NCBI RefSeq assembly: GCF_002742265.1
Contig: NZ_MDGL01000007.1
Location: 148,506 to 212,505, forward strand
DNA length: 64,000 bases
Source: Maribacter sp. 4G9
GTDB lineage: Bacteria; Bacteroidota; Bacteroidia; Flavobacteriales; Flavobacteriaceae
Reading direction: 5' to 3'
Part shown: piece by piece, positions 36,991 through 45,544 of the stretch
Layout: every line of letters begins with the position of its first letter
Position numbering within the stretch: position 1 is the stretch's first letter
Made by a program: the position numbers and the translations under genes
Notes under the pieces: model-generated
What the model saw: only the letters and a program-made list of their open reading frames with translations
What the model was told of the DNA's origin: nothing
The model's database searches: none

Positions 36991-38217
36991 GTGGACAAAT
37001 TACGTGTTATAGAGCTTTTTGCCGGGGTAGGCGGATTTAGGCTTGGTCTGGAGCAAACCGGCCATTATAAAATTGTTTGGAGCAGTCAATGGGAGCCAAG
37101 TACCAAGACCCAGCATGCCTCCATGGTCTATGAGGCTAGATTTGGTCCTGAAAACCATAGTAATTCCGATATTTCAGAAGTGCCCACCCCAGAAATTCCC
37201 GATGCAGATCTCCTGGTAGGTGGGTTCCCTTGCCAAGACTATTCGGTGGCTACTACCCTACAAAATTCCAAAGGTCTCATTGGGAATAAAGGCGTGTTAT
37301 GGTGGAGCATCCACAGGATTCTATCGGAAAAGAAACAACCGCCCAAATACCTGTTTTTGGAGAATGTGGACCGCTTGCTGAAATCTCCCTCCAATCAACG
37401 GGGTCGTGATTTTGCCATCATGCTCAAGAGTTTGGAGCAATTGGGCTATGCCGTGGAATGGCGTGTTATCAATGCCGCGGATTATGGTATGCCACAACGG
37501 AGAAGGCGTATCTTTTTTTTGGGCTATCACAAAAGCACCAAGCTCTATAAAAAATTAAAGAAGACCGATACCAAAAGTTGGCTGTTAGAGAATGGCGTCC
37601 TGGCCGAAGCCTTTCCGGTTCAGGGAGACGCTTCCACGATCAAAACCTTGGACATTATGGGAGATTTGGTTTCCCTCTCGGACAGCTTCAACAAAGGCCA
37701 AAAGCTGTCGCCCTTTGAAAATACGGGGGTGTTTATTGAAGGTAAGGTCACAACGACCAAAACAAGTGCTTCCTACGATGCCGTGAAAATGGCGCTGGGC
37801 GATGTTCTCCTAAAGGGAGCGATTCCAGAAGAATTTTTCATAGCCCCGGAGGACGTGCCCAAATGGGCCTATTTAAAAGGGGCCAAAAAGGAAGTGCGCA
37901 CCGCTAAAAATGGTTTTAGCTATAATTACAGCGAAGGCGCCATGGTATTTCCCGATGCCTTGGACAATGCCTCAAGAACAATCATTACCGGAGAGGGAGG
38001 AAAAAGTCCGTCCCGATTTAAACATGTGGTACGGACCGATAACCGATTTCGCCGTTTAACGCCCATAGAGTTGGAGCGCTTGAACATGTTTCCGGACAAT
38101 CACACCCGGTTAGAGGGCATTAGCGATACCAAGCGCGCCTTTTTTATGGGAAATGCCTTGGTCGTAGGGGTCGTTTCAAAAATTGGGGCTTCCCTCCATA
38201 AAAAAATTAACTTCTAA
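36991..38217 (+). CDS. C5-cytosine DNA methyltransferase (first RM system)
   Basis: 408 residues from a GTG start. Conserved motifs in order: I (IELFAGVGGFRLGLEQTG, residues 5-22), IV with the catalytic Cys (GGFPCQDYS, about 77-85), VI (FLENVDR), VIII (PQRRRRIFFLGY), then a target-recognition region (about 190-320) and motifs IX-X (RLTPIELERLNMFP, MGNALVVGVVSKIG). It adds a methyl group to C5 of cytosine. The following gene starts 11 bp downstream and looks like its nuclease. The recognition sequence is not deducible by eye. Confidence 0.95.
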   Translation: MDKLRVIELFAGVGGFRLGLEQTGHYKIVWSSQWEPSTKTQHASMVYEARFGPENHSNSDISEVPTPEIPDADLLVGGFPCQDYSVATTLQNSKGLIGNKGVLWWSIHRILSEKKQPPKYLFLENVDRLLKSPSNQRGRDFAIMLKSLEQLGYAVEWRVINAADYGMPQRRRRIFFLGYHKSTKLYKKLKKTDTKSWLLENGVLAEAFPVQGDASTIKTLDIMGDLVSLSDSFNKGQKLSPFENTGVFIEGKVTTTKTSASYDAVKMALGDVLLKGAIPEEFFIAPEDVPKWAYLKGAKKEVRTAKNGFSYNYSEGAMVFPDALDNASRTIITGEGGKSPSRFKHVVRTDNRFRRLTPIELERLNMFPDNHTRLEGISDTKRAFFMGNALVVGVVSKIGASLHKKINF

Positions 38218-38228
38218 CCCCCTTTATT

Positions 38229-38837
38229 TTGAAGAGTAGTTTTGTATTGGACCTGGGGAAAGAAAAAAGACTTGCGCTGCTTTTGGATTCCTATTATTCA
38301 AACTGCTTGAAGCACTATGACTTTGGGCGCGTTCAAAACCTGAGGGAACAACTGCTGGGCGTAGATGTTATATTTAAACACAAAATAAGCCAAAAGACCT
38401 TTCTCGTGGACGAAAAGGCCCAATTGGATTACATCAATGAGGACCTCCCCACATTTGCCTTTGAACTCCACTATCTAAAAAATGGCATCCTTAAGGACGG
38501 TTGGCTTTTTGATGCCTCCAAAAAAACCGATTTCTATGCCTTGGTAACCGGCATTTATGAGGACGAGCCGAACAAATACACTTCTTGCAAGATTGCTTTT
38601 GTAAACCGAAAAAAATTGTTGGAATTGTTGAAAACGAAAGGGGTGACAAAAACCTGCTTGTTGGAATATTATCAAAAAGAACCGCTCCCGCACGGCAAGA
38701 TGAAATTGAAGGAATTGGACCCACGAACAGAGGGTTACTTGTACCATTCCAAAAACAACAAGGCAGAGCAACCGTTCAATTTAATTTTGAAGTTGGATTA
38801 CCTATTTTCGAACAGGGTTGCCAAAAAATTCACTTAA
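38229..38837 (+). CDS. Putative type II restriction endonuclease, PD-(D/E)XK-like
   Basis: 202 residues with a TTG start, 11 bp after the methyltransferase gene. I do not recognise a named restriction-enzyme family. A PD-(D/E)XK-like constellation is present: Asp in LLGVDVIF followed about 14 residues later by FLVDEKA (E and K of the active site), with DLPTFAFEL and a GWLFDASKKTDFYALV segment after it. Similar small proteins with a GW..D...KTD.Y motif occur beside Dcm-type methylases in other bacteria. Position and the nuclease-like motif together make it the likely partner nuclease; not certain. Confidence 0.65.
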   Translation: MKSSFVLDLGKEKRLALLLDSYYSNCLKHYDFGRVQNLREQLLGVDVIFKHKISQKTFLVDEKAQLDYINEDLPTFAFELHYLKNGILKDGWLFDASKKTDFYALVTGIYEDEPNKYTSCKIAFVNRKKLLELLKTKGVTKTCLLEYYQKEPLPHGKMKLKELDPRTEGYLYHSKNNKAEQPFNLILKLDYLFSNRVAKKFT

Positions 38838-38906
38838 TTTGGTTAAAAACCTGTTAATCAATGCTTAATTTTTGGAATTCTCCTGTTTTTTGTTATCTTA
38901 TTAGGT

Positions 38907-39281
38907 ATGATAAAATTAGACAAGTCAGAAAATATAGCGTTCCTTGAGAAATCCATCCATCATTTAGAAGCCACAGGCTTTGAAAATATAAAGGCCGATA
39001 TGGACGGCTACGAAAAACCCAAATCCTATAGTAGAAAGGGTGCCGATGATAAAATCACCCCGGATATCGTTGCTATAAAAAATGGGCGAAAGTACTTTTT
39101 TGATATCAGCTTAAAATCCGAAAAACCAAGGTTGTTAAAGACAAAATGGTTGTTCTTGGATACCTTGAGCCGCATGAAATCCAATCGATTTCGTATTATA
39201 ACCACAAGGGGTCACTACAAGTTTACGGACACCATGTTGGAAGATATTAACCTTAGTAACAAAGAACCTATCAAAATTTGA
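38907..39281 (+). CDS. Small conserved protein, possibly PD-(D/E)XK-like fold
   Basis: 124 residues, 69 bp downstream of the putative nuclease gene. It carries ITPDIVAIKNGRKYFFDISLKSE: a PD followed by a beta-hairpin and a D-x3-K, which resembles the core of PD-(D/E)XK nucleases, although the spacing of the acidic and Lys residues is not canonical. No transmembrane segment. It resembles small flavobacterial proteins of unknown function. It may be a third component of the RM operon or an independent gene. A strong terminator follows at 39310. Confidence 0.5.
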   Translation: MIKLDKSENIAFLEKSIHHLEATGFENIKADMDGYEKPKSYSRKGADDKITPDIVAIKNGRKYFFDISLKSEKPRLLKTKWLFLDTLSRMKSNRFRIITTRGHYKFTDTMLEDINLSNKEPIKI

Positions 39282-39309
39282 TTGTGTAAATATGGTGCTT
39301 ATAAAATAT

Positions 39310-39336
39310 TGGCACGTATTTCGTGCCATTTTTTAT
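39310..39336 (+). terminator. Intrinsic terminator after the first RM operon
   Basis: Perfect 7-bp stem TGGCACG/CGTGCCA with a 5-nt TATTT loop (39310-39328), followed by TTTTTTAT. It lies 29 bp after the stop of the 124-residue gene and closes the plus-strand group that begins at 36991. Confidence 0.75.
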
Positions 39337-39372
39337 ATATTTAAGTATTAGAATCTCTTTATAAAATAGCAC

Positions 39373-39416
39373 AAATCCTTCTTCGGATTTAAACAGCAGA
39401 CCCAATTCTAGGGTCT
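39373..39416 (+). promoter_or_regulatory. Two tandem hairpins ahead of the NmrA-like gene
   Basis: AAATCC-TTCTTC-GGATTT (39373-39390) and AGACCC-AATTCTA-GGGTCT (39398-39416) are perfect 6-bp inverted repeats, followed 33 nt later by the ATG at 39450. They could be a leader RNA structure or operators. No poly-T follows the second one. Interpretation uncertain. Confidence 0.35.
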
Positions 39417-39449
39417 AAATTTCTATTGTTTCATTTTATAAAGAAAATT

Positions 39450-40088
39450 ATGACTAAACATAAAATTGCCGTTCTTGGCGGTACAGGTAAATCGGGCACC
39501 TATTTGGTTAGAAGGCTTTTAGAGCTAGAAATTCCTATAAAACTCCTAATCAGAAATCCAGAAAAACATTGTTTTACGAACCCATTGGTTGAAGTGGTAA
39601 AAGGCGATGCCAGAGATTATAATTCCGTTTTGGACCTAATCGATGGATGTCACGCAGTAATCAGTGCCTTGGGACAACCCAAAGGAGAACCTCCTATTTC
39701 TAAGGACGCAAGCAAGAACGTTGTAAATGCAATGCGAAAAAACAACCTGAAAAGATACATAGTAGTCACAGGGTTAAATGTGGATTCCCCCTTTGATAAA
39801 AAGGATGAAAAAACGAGCTATGCTACCCAATGGATGTACGAAAACTTTCCTGATGCAACTAAAAATAGACAGGAAGAATATGCATATTTGACTACACAGG
39901 AAGGTGTGGATTGGACCTTGGTTAGATTGCCTATGATCATTCAAACAGAGGAAAAACACCCTGTTCAAGTTAGTTTAGAAAACTGTAAAGGGGATAAGAT
40001 TAGCGCTACAGATTTGGCGGACTTCTTAATTGCCCAATTGGATAATGAGAGCTATATTCAAAAGTGTCCGTTTTTATTCAGTGTCTAA
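39450..40088 (+). CDS. NmrA-like NAD(P)-binding oxidoreductase / atypical SDR
   Basis: 212 residues from the ATG at 39450; a TTG at 39426 gives a non-conserved MFHFIKKI extension. The Rossmann motif is IAVLGGTGKSGTYLVRRLLE, followed by LIRNPEK, VKGDARDYNSV and VISALGQPKG, the pattern of NmrA/BlvrB-like proteins. It binds NAD(P)H, but may be a redox sensor or a reductase. It sits between the two RM systems and is a monocistronic unit with terminators on both sides. Confidence 0.85.
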   Translation: MTKHKIAVLGGTGKSGTYLVRRLLELEIPIKLLIRNPEKHCFTNPLVEVVKGDARDYNSVLDLIDGCHAVISALGQPKGEPPISKDASKNVVNAMRKNNLKRYIVVTGLNVDSPFDKKDEKTSYATQWMYENFPDATKNRQEEYAYLTTQEGVDWTLVRLPMIIQTEEKHPVQVSLENCKGDKISATDLADFLIAQLDNESYIQKCPFLFSV

Positions 40089-40096
40089 ATAACAAA

Positions 40097-40124
40097 GGGC
40101 GGATTGAATCCGCCCATTTTTATT
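40097..40124 (+). terminator. Intrinsic terminator after the NmrA-like gene
   Basis: Perfect 8-bp stem GGGCGGAT/ATCCGCCC with a TGA loop, then ATTTTTATT. It begins 8 bp after the stop codon. One of the clearest terminators in the window. Confidence 0.85.
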
Positions 40125-40176
40125 ATCTTTTATTTTCTCAAGAAAGAGTGTTTTTTAGCGTAGAATTTGTTTTTGG

Positions 40177-40297
40177 TCATACCGCACATAGTGAAGTATC
40201 CATTAGAGCTACGGATTCCTCAAGAATTTCTGGTAGTTGTTGAGAGTACAGGAAATACAACGGATTCTTCACTGCGCTTTGGTTCGATTAGTATGAC
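40177..40297. repeat. About 120-bp intergenic element with imperfect terminal inverted repeats
   Basis: The left end reads GTCATACCGCACATAG..TGAAGTATCC and the right end, reverse-complemented, reads GTCATACTAATCGAAC..AGTGAAGAATCC: both begin GTCATAC and share the (A/C)GTGAAG-ATCC block. This is the plan of a short non-autonomous intergenic palindromic element, as often seen in Flavobacteriia intergenic DNA. It sits between the terminator after the NmrA-like gene and the second methyltransferase. No ORF inside looks real. Confidence 0.55.
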
Positions 40298-40456
40298 AAA
40301 AGCACCTAATCAGAATTTAAATAACCCTGGACTTCTATACAGTGTTCCATTTTCTACAAATAGAAAGGATTCTTGCGGTACGGGTGTTAATAAAAAATAT
40401 TTCTTGTTTGATAAGGTACTTTTTGTAATTTCGCAAACGAAAACTAAACAAGTACC

Positions 40457-41881
40457 ATGTTAAGCGTTAAAGATGTTTCTGATATTCTTCAAATTACACC
40501 ACAGCAAGTTCGTAATTTATGCCGAGAAGGAAAAATGAAAGCTGAGAGGGTTGGAAAATCTTGGATTATCAGTAAATCTGATTTAGAGAATTATTGCGCC
40601 TCCACAAGCGCCGGTGTTGCAGAAGATCAATTGTTTTATGGCCTAGGGACACCCATTCGATCTAACAAACCAATTGCGCTTAGTTTCTTTAGTGGAGCTA
40701 TGGGTATGGATATTGGTCTTGAGCAGGCTGGTTTTCAAACACTATTCGCCAGTGAAATTGATAATGCTTGTCGAAAGACAATTGTAAAGAATAGACCTGA
40801 AATTGCTCTTGTTGGTGATATACGAGAGTTTTCGCCTCAATCAGTCCGTGAGATTTCAGGTCTTAGCGAATTTGAAGAAATAGACCTAGTTGTTGGCGGT
40901 CCGCCATGTCAAGCATTCAGCACAGCTGGCAATCGTAAGGGATTCGAAGACGACAGGGGAAATGTTTTTCTGTCATTTATCGATATGATTATTGGGCTGA
41001 ATCCCAAGTATGCCGTTATAGAAAATGTCCGTGGATTATTGTCAGCTCCTCTTAAGCATCGTCCTCATAGTCAACGAGGTGAAGGACATCCGAATTTAAC
41101 TGTAGATGAATTGCCCGGAGGTGCTCTTCATGAAATCATAAATAGATTGGAAGGTGCAGGCTACGCTGTTAGCTTCAACTTATACAACGCGGCCAATTTT
41201 GGAACTCCTCAAAAGAGAGAGCGTGTAGTATTAATTTGTTCAAGAGGTGGGAAACGTCCTCCTTATTTAGAGCCAACTAACTCTGAGGACGCCTGTTTTG
41301 GTCTACCGAAATGGACTACCTTTAAGGAAGCTGTGAAAGGTTTAAGTTCTAATGATGCAGAGTATATTTCATTTCCTGAGAAAAGATTGAAATATTATCG
41401 ACTATTGAAATCAGGGCAGAATTGGCGTGGTCTGCCAGATGAGTTGCAAAGAGAGGCTATGGGAAAATCCTATTTTTCAGGTGGAGGTAAGACTGGTTTT
41501 TTGAGAAGACTTCATTGGAATAAACCTAGTCCCACGTTGGTAACTCATCCCGCAATGCCAGCAACGGATTTGGCTCATCCAGAAGAAAATAGACCTTTAA
41601 GTGTTCAAGAATACAAGCGGATTCAAGAGTTTCCAAAAGATTGGGATATTCAAGGTAGTATTTTAGATAAATACAAACAGATAGGAAATGCTGTTCCCGT
41701 TGGTTTAGGCAGAGCAATTGGAACACATATTATCAAGTTGCTTAATGGAGAGAAAATTTCAAACTATGATAACTTTTCTTACTCCCGATATAAATGTACA
41801 AATGATAAGGAATGGAAGATTGAATTCGAAGAAAGAATTAAGAAATTTGAGAAACAGCGACTTCTTCTAGTTGAGGCTTAA
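40457..41881 (+). CDS. C5-cytosine DNA methyltransferase with N-terminal HTH (second RM system)
   Basis: 474 residues. Residues 1-48 form an excisionase/MerR-type helix-turn-helix (SVKDVSDILQITPQQVRNLCREG, SWIISKSDLENYC). The methyltransferase follows: motif I ALSFFSGAMGMDIGLEQAGF, IV with catalytic Cys in GGPPCQAFSTAG, VI VIENVRGLL, VIII QKRERVVLI, target recognition region, and X GNAVPVGLGRAIG. The HTH could repress or time its own transcription. The DNA is visibly more AT-rich than the flanks. The nuclease gene is convergent, ending 2 bp away at 41884. Confidence 0.94.
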   Translation: MLSVKDVSDILQITPQQVRNLCREGKMKAERVGKSWIISKSDLENYCASTSAGVAEDQLFYGLGTPIRSNKPIALSFFSGAMGMDIGLEQAGFQTLFASEIDNACRKTIVKNRPEIALVGDIREFSPQSVREISGLSEFEEIDLVVGGPPCQAFSTAGNRKGFEDDRGNVFLSFIDMIIGLNPKYAVIENVRGLLSAPLKHRPHSQRGEGHPNLTVDELPGGALHEIINRLEGAGYAVSFNLYNAANFGTPQKRERVVLICSRGGKRPPYLEPTNSEDACFGLPKWTTFKEAVKGLSSNDAEYISFPEKRLKYYRLLKSGQNWRGLPDELQREAMGKSYFSGGGKTGFLRRLHWNKPSPTLVTHPAMPATDLAHPEENRPLSVQEYKRIQEFPKDWDIQGSILDKYKQIGNAVPVGLGRAIGTHIIKLLNGEKISNYDNFSYSRYKCTNDKEWKIEFEERIKKFEKQRLLLVEA

Positions 41882-41883
41882 TA

Positions 41884-42642
41884 CTATTTATTCTTAGTCG
41901 TTCCTTGGGAATTGAATTCAAGTAATTTATTCCAGTCAATATCACCTGTATCGGTGAAGAATTCCTCAGTTAGTTCCTTCGTGAAAATATTTATCTTCTT
42001 AGCATAAGAAATTTCGAAATCATCATTTTTTTCATGTGCAAGATAACCTAGAGGTTCAACTATTTCCTTGTATAATTCGCTGTTTCCGGAAATAAATTCC
42101 CAAAATACTTGACCACAATATTTGTAGTAATCACCTCTTTTCTTATAATGATTTCTGGAAGTTGTTTTACCATAGCAACATCCGTTTACGGCTGTAACAT
42201 TGATTTTAGCTCCAGAAGTTTTAAGAACTCTTCGTGCAGAATTAAAATGGTCAACCATTTTTTTTATCTGACTATCGTTCCCCCAGTCTGGCCCTGACTT
42301 GATTGAAACAATAAATCGCTCACTGTTTTTAGTGAATTCTAAATCAATTCCTGGAATTCCAGATTTTCTTCCTCCATAAACTAGACTATTAACGTGTATT
42401 GCCAACCCTTCCAACCAGTTTCCAAATATACCTTCCTCACTTGAAGAAATATATGCATCAACAATTGCTTTGATTAAGTCTTGAGCGGTTAATATATTCT
42501 TCGCTTTAAATAGATATGGATTCTTTCTTTTAAGAACAGTCTTTAATTTTAGCTCTCCTAATTTATCTACTCGTCTGGAATGAAAATCGCCAATATTTTC
42601 CTCCACATATTTAGTTACTTCTCCTATATCCAATGGTTTCAT
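41884..42642 (-). CDS. PmeII-type type II restriction endonuclease
   Basis: 252 residues, convergent with the HTH-methyltransferase gene with 2 bp between stops. It reads KTVLKRKNPYLFKAKNILTAQDLIKAIVDAY and EEGIFGNWLEGLAIHVNSLVYGG, then GIPGIDLEFTKNSERFIVSIKSGPDWGN, which contains a PD-(D/E)XK-like D-x(n)-S-I-K pattern. I recognise the family as the PmeII-like nucleases found beside C5-methylases; the match is by memory of sequence style. The recognition site cannot be deduced. The gene is AT-rich like its partner. Confidence 0.75.
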   Translation of the reverse strand: MKPLDIGEVTKYVEENIGDFHSRRVDKLGELKLKTVLKRKNPYLFKAKNILTAQDLIKAIVDAYISSSEEGIFGNWLEGLAIHVNSLVYGGRKSGIPGIDLEFTKNSERFIVSIKSGPDWGNDSQIKKMVDHFNSARRVLKTSGAKINVTAVNGCCYGKTTSRNHYKKRGDYYKYCGQVFWEFISGNSELYKEIVEPLGYLAHEKNDDFEISYAKKINIFTKELTEEFFTDTGDIDWNKLLEFNSQGTTKNK

Positions 42643-42781
42643 AAAATCAGTCTAATGGTTACTCGATTTCCAAAGTTGTCCAATTATCTTGAATAGTATA
42701 CAAAATAGAAATATAGATGATCTAATCTATATTATTTTAATTTACGCAACCTAAGCTAATATATTCCTTTTTTTAACCCTG

Positions 42782-43225
42782 TTATGCTACCCGCACCATA
42801 GAAACATGCGGTATCCCATCCTCCAAATACTCAACTCCTTCCGCTGTAAAACCTAGGGAATTGTAAAATTTCAACAAGTAGGTCTGTGCAGAAATTCTAA
42901 TGGTCGTGGTATGGAGTTGTGCTTCAATCGCCTTTATGGAAGCTTCCATAATCGTTTTTCCATACCCGTATTTCCTTTGGTCCTTTTTGACCACTACCCT
43001 ACCAATACTGGCTTCGGGAAAATAGTCCCCATGTTTAAAAACACGCGTGTAGGCAACAATCTCATCTTCCTTCTTCCCTATCACATGAATGGCCTTGCTA
43101 TCCTTCCCGTCCAAATCTTGGTACACGCAATCCTGCTCCACCACAAAAACTTCGCTACGTAATTGCAGCAGCCCATAGAGTTCCTGTGTGTTCAAAGCAT
43201 GAAAGTTTTTGGTATATATCTTCAT
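42782..43225 (-). CDS. GNAT acetyltransferase, ElaA-like
   Basis: 147 residues. ElaA-type start (MKIYTKNFHALNTQELYGLLQLRSEVFVVEQ), acetyl-CoA loop RVVVKKDQRKYGYGKTIM with the R/Q-x-x-G-x-G/A pattern, and a C-terminal LGFTAEGVEYLEDGIPHVSM. It transfers an acetyl group to an unknown small molecule or protein. Its ATG overlaps the PH-domain gene's stop (43222-43225), so the two are translated together. Confidence 0.88.
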   Translation of the reverse strand: MKIYTKNFHALNTQELYGLLQLRSEVFVVEQDCVYQDLDGKDSKAIHVIGKKEDEIVAYTRVFKHGDYFPEASIGRVVVKKDQRKYGYGKTIMEASIKAIEAQLHTTTIRISAQTYLLKFYNSLGFTAEGVEYLEDGIPHVSMVRVA

Positions 43226-43647
43226 AGGTTCACATGGTCTTTTATATCGGGGTTAATTGCAAGTAAATCCTTTACAAAATTTTCCTTGTCCTTGGGGGAT
43301 ACAACCAATATACCAAAGGAATCATAGGCAATCTGTATCCGGTCCAAGGATGCCGCGGGAGCGGAAAAAAGGCTCTTTGTCTTTTTAACGGAGGTAATTC
43401 TTGAGATATCCAGGTGCTTTCTATACACAAAACCGCTTTTTACATACAGTGTATTGGCATCAAGAGCATATTCAGTATTCATCAGCAGATATAAAATGAA
43501 CAAGCATACGGCTAGAAGGATACCGGAAGTAGTTAAGATACCGGACGGTTCTTCGCCCTTCACGATCATGGATACGATAATTCCTAGAAAAAGGAGCATC
43601 GGAACAACTAAAAGGCCCCAACTAATTTTTGATTTATAGGTTTTCAT
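43222..43647 (-). CDS. Bacterial PH-domain membrane protein (YdbS-like)
   Basis: 141 residues. Two membrane helices at about 10-28 and 37-54 are followed by a bPH domain (ANTLYVKSGFVYRKHLDISRITSVKKTKS, IQIAYDSFGILVVSPKD). Such proteins are of poorly known function. It is the first of a coupled pair with the GNAT gene. Confidence 0.75.
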   Translation of the reverse strand: MKTYKSKISWGLLVVPMLLFLGIIVSMIVKGEEPSGILTTSGILLAVCLFILYLLMNTEYALDANTLYVKSGFVYRKHLDISRITSVKKTKSLFSAPAASLDRIQIAYDSFGILVVSPKDKENFVKDLLAINPDIKDHVNL

Positions 43648-43740
43648 TGACCAATCATAGGTTAAGAAATATTAGTATGTCCATATATGATTCACTTGTT
43701 CTGACATACGACCGTAGATATAAAGCTCTTGATAATCGGA

Positions 43741-44661
43741 TTAATCCTGTACGACAACATGTTTTGCATCACATTTTCCATATTCCGGTTGAATGTTTAT
43801 GTGGCTTATACCGTGTTTATGGTAAACAACTTCCTCTATTTCATCCAAAATCTTATCGAATTCGGACAGTTTAATATCCTCTGAAAAATCGATATGCGCC
43901 TCCAAATGAATTTCATTTTCGTTTAACTGCCATACATGCACATGATGCACATTTCTAACGGATTTTATTCTCGATACGGTATCCACAATATGTTGTACCT
44001 GTACGGTATTGGGGGTAAACAACATCAACACCCGTGTAGCATCCTTTAAAAGATCAAAACCCATAAAGATGAGATATACAGCTATAAGTAAAGTCAACAA
44101 AGGATCAACCCAATAGATTTCGTAGAACTTCATCAACAGACCACCTATCAAAACGGCTATGGAAGCCAACATATCCGTCAATAAATGCAAATAGGCAGAT
44201 TTCATGTTCATGTTTTTATCCGAATCTTTTTTTATGAGTAGCACACTGAAACCATTGGCGGCGATACCTAATATAGAGAGCCAAATGACCAAGTTGGATT
44301 CCACTTCCTCTGGATGTATAAATCGCTCTACTGCTTCCTTTATCAACAAAAACGCAACAACAATCAAGGTGGCCGAGTTCACAAACGCCGCAATTATTTC
44401 CGCCCGTTTATAGCCAAATGTTTTGGTTGCCGATGCTTTTCTTTTTGAAAGTACATTGGCTATATAACTCACAATAAGGGATAATACATCACTAAAATTA
44501 TGAAGCGCATCGGATAGTAAAGCAAGACTTCCGGATATGACTCCCCCTACCACTTGGGAAGCGGTTATGAGAATATTCAGTAATATTGAAGTTACAAGGT
44601 TCTTGCCCTCTACCTTTGGATGGGGATGTCCATGCGTGTGATGATGGTGCGCGTGACCCAT
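43741..44661 (-). CDS. Cation diffusion facilitator (zinc/cobalt efflux)
   Basis: 306 residues. It begins with a His-rich cytosolic segment (HAHHHHTHGHPHP) typical of CDF proteins, then six membrane helices with the metal-site ALLSDALHNFSDVLSL and HLLTDMLASIAVLI pairs, and a C-terminal ferredoxin-like domain (VRNVHHVHVWQLNENEIHLEAHIDF). It exports Zn2+ or a similar divalent cation using the proton gradient. It follows rpiB by 11 bp on the minus strand. Confidence 0.93.
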   Translation of the reverse strand: MGHAHHHHTHGHPHPKVEGKNLVTSILLNILITASQVVGGVISGSLALLSDALHNFSDVLSLIVSYIANVLSKRKASATKTFGYKRAEIIAAFVNSATLIVVAFLLIKEAVERFIHPEEVESNLVIWLSILGIAANGFSVLLIKKDSDKNMNMKSAYLHLLTDMLASIAVLIGGLLMKFYEIYWVDPLLTLLIAVYLIFMGFDLLKDATRVLMLFTPNTVQVQHIVDTVSRIKSVRNVHHVHVWQLNENEIHLEAHIDFSEDIKLSEFDKILDEIEEVVYHKHGISHINIQPEYGKCDAKHVVVQD

Positions 44662-44672
44662 GGACCTCTTTG

Positions 44673-45104
44673 TTAGCTACAAGGAATCTTTTCTATCCTT
44701 CTTTCGTGCCTTCCGCCGGCAAAAGGCGTTTTTAAGAACACTTCTACCATTTCAAGTGCTTGCTGTAAGGCTATGTACCGTGCCGGAAGACTTAATATAT
44801 TTGCATTGTTGTGTTCACGGGCCAATTCCACTATTTCCTTGGTCCAGCATAATGCCGCCCTAACCTTTTGATGTTTATTGGCCGTCATGGAAGCCCCGTT
44901 TCCGCTACCACAGATAATAATACCATAATCCACTTTACCGTCTTCCACATCTTGGGCAACAGGATGTACAAAATCAGGGTAATCAACACTATCTGATCCA
45001 TCAGTTCCATAGTTGACCACTTCAATGTCCATAGATCGTAAGAGACCTATAACGGCAAGTTTGTAATCCGTGCCGGCATGGTCGTTTCCTATAGCTATTT
45101 TCAT
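44673..45104 (-). CDS. rpiB: Ribose-5-phosphate isomerase B
   Basis: 143 residues, the usual RpiB size. The N-terminus MKIAIGNDHAGTDYK and catalytic Cys in IIICGSGNGASMTANKH are the family's marks, with a later conserved EHNNANILSLPARYI stretch. It interconverts ribose-5-phosphate and ribulose-5-phosphate in the pentose phosphate pathway. First gene of the rpiB-CDF pair; upstream is a long AT-rich intergenic region shared with rnr. Confidence 0.95.
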   Translation of the reverse strand: MKIAIGNDHAGTDYKLAVIGLLRSMDIEVVNYGTDGSDSVDYPDFVHPVAQDVEDGKVDYGIIICGSGNGASMTANKHQKVRAALCWTKEIVELAREHNNANILSLPARYIALQQALEMVEVFLKTPFAGGRHERRIEKIPCS

Positions 45105-45365
45105 TTTTTAAATATTTATAAGTTCACGGGGAATTCACCAATATTAATCCTTGAGGTACTCTTGAATATTATGGTCTATCCCATGATACATTTAATTAAT
45201 AAATCTTTTATTATAAGCGTCTGGGGAACGACTATAAAGGTACAATTAACAAATGGTGACCACAAAAAATGATATGTTTACAACAAAGATTTTTAAAAAT
45301 CACCTCATCGTCGTTCATTAGTAGGTGTATTTCACAATTTACATACTCATAAGTTGTTGAAAAAA

Positions 45366-45385
45366 ATGCAAATTAAAATTTGCAT
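45366..45385. repeat. 9-bp perfect inverted repeat
   Basis: ATGCAAATT-AA-AATTTGCAT inside the long gap between rpiB and rnr. Such symmetric AT-rich sequence fits a dimeric regulator site better than a terminator, as no T-run follows. Function unknown. Confidence 0.45.
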
Positions 45386-45523
45386 TACATCTTAGATATA
45401 TCCATTACAATCCTTCCAGGAAAAAAGCGAAAAAATATATTACAAACTGTAAGTCTCTTTTTAAATAAACAGGACTTGTAGTTAACATTATCTTTACATT
45501 AATTTATCAAAAAATGAATGTTG

Positions 45524-45544
45524 AAATGGGTTATGAACCCATTT
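45524..45544. repeat. 9-bp hairpin with 3-nt loop
   Basis: AAATGGGTT-ATG-AACCCATTT, followed by TAATAACTTTTTTAAAAG. Stem is perfect. A weak T-rich tail makes a terminator of a small transcript from the rpiB side or of an unannotated RNA possible. Confidence 0.45.

Noticed and set aside
39426..39449. A TTG start for the NmrA-like protein.
   Set aside because: The Rossmann motif of this family starts a few residues after the ATG at 39450; the extension looks non-coding.
40167..40463. A 98-codon plus-strand open frame before the HTH-methyltransferase.
   Set aside because: It coincides with the inverted-repeat element and runs into the methyltransferase start; its sequence has no protein-like character.
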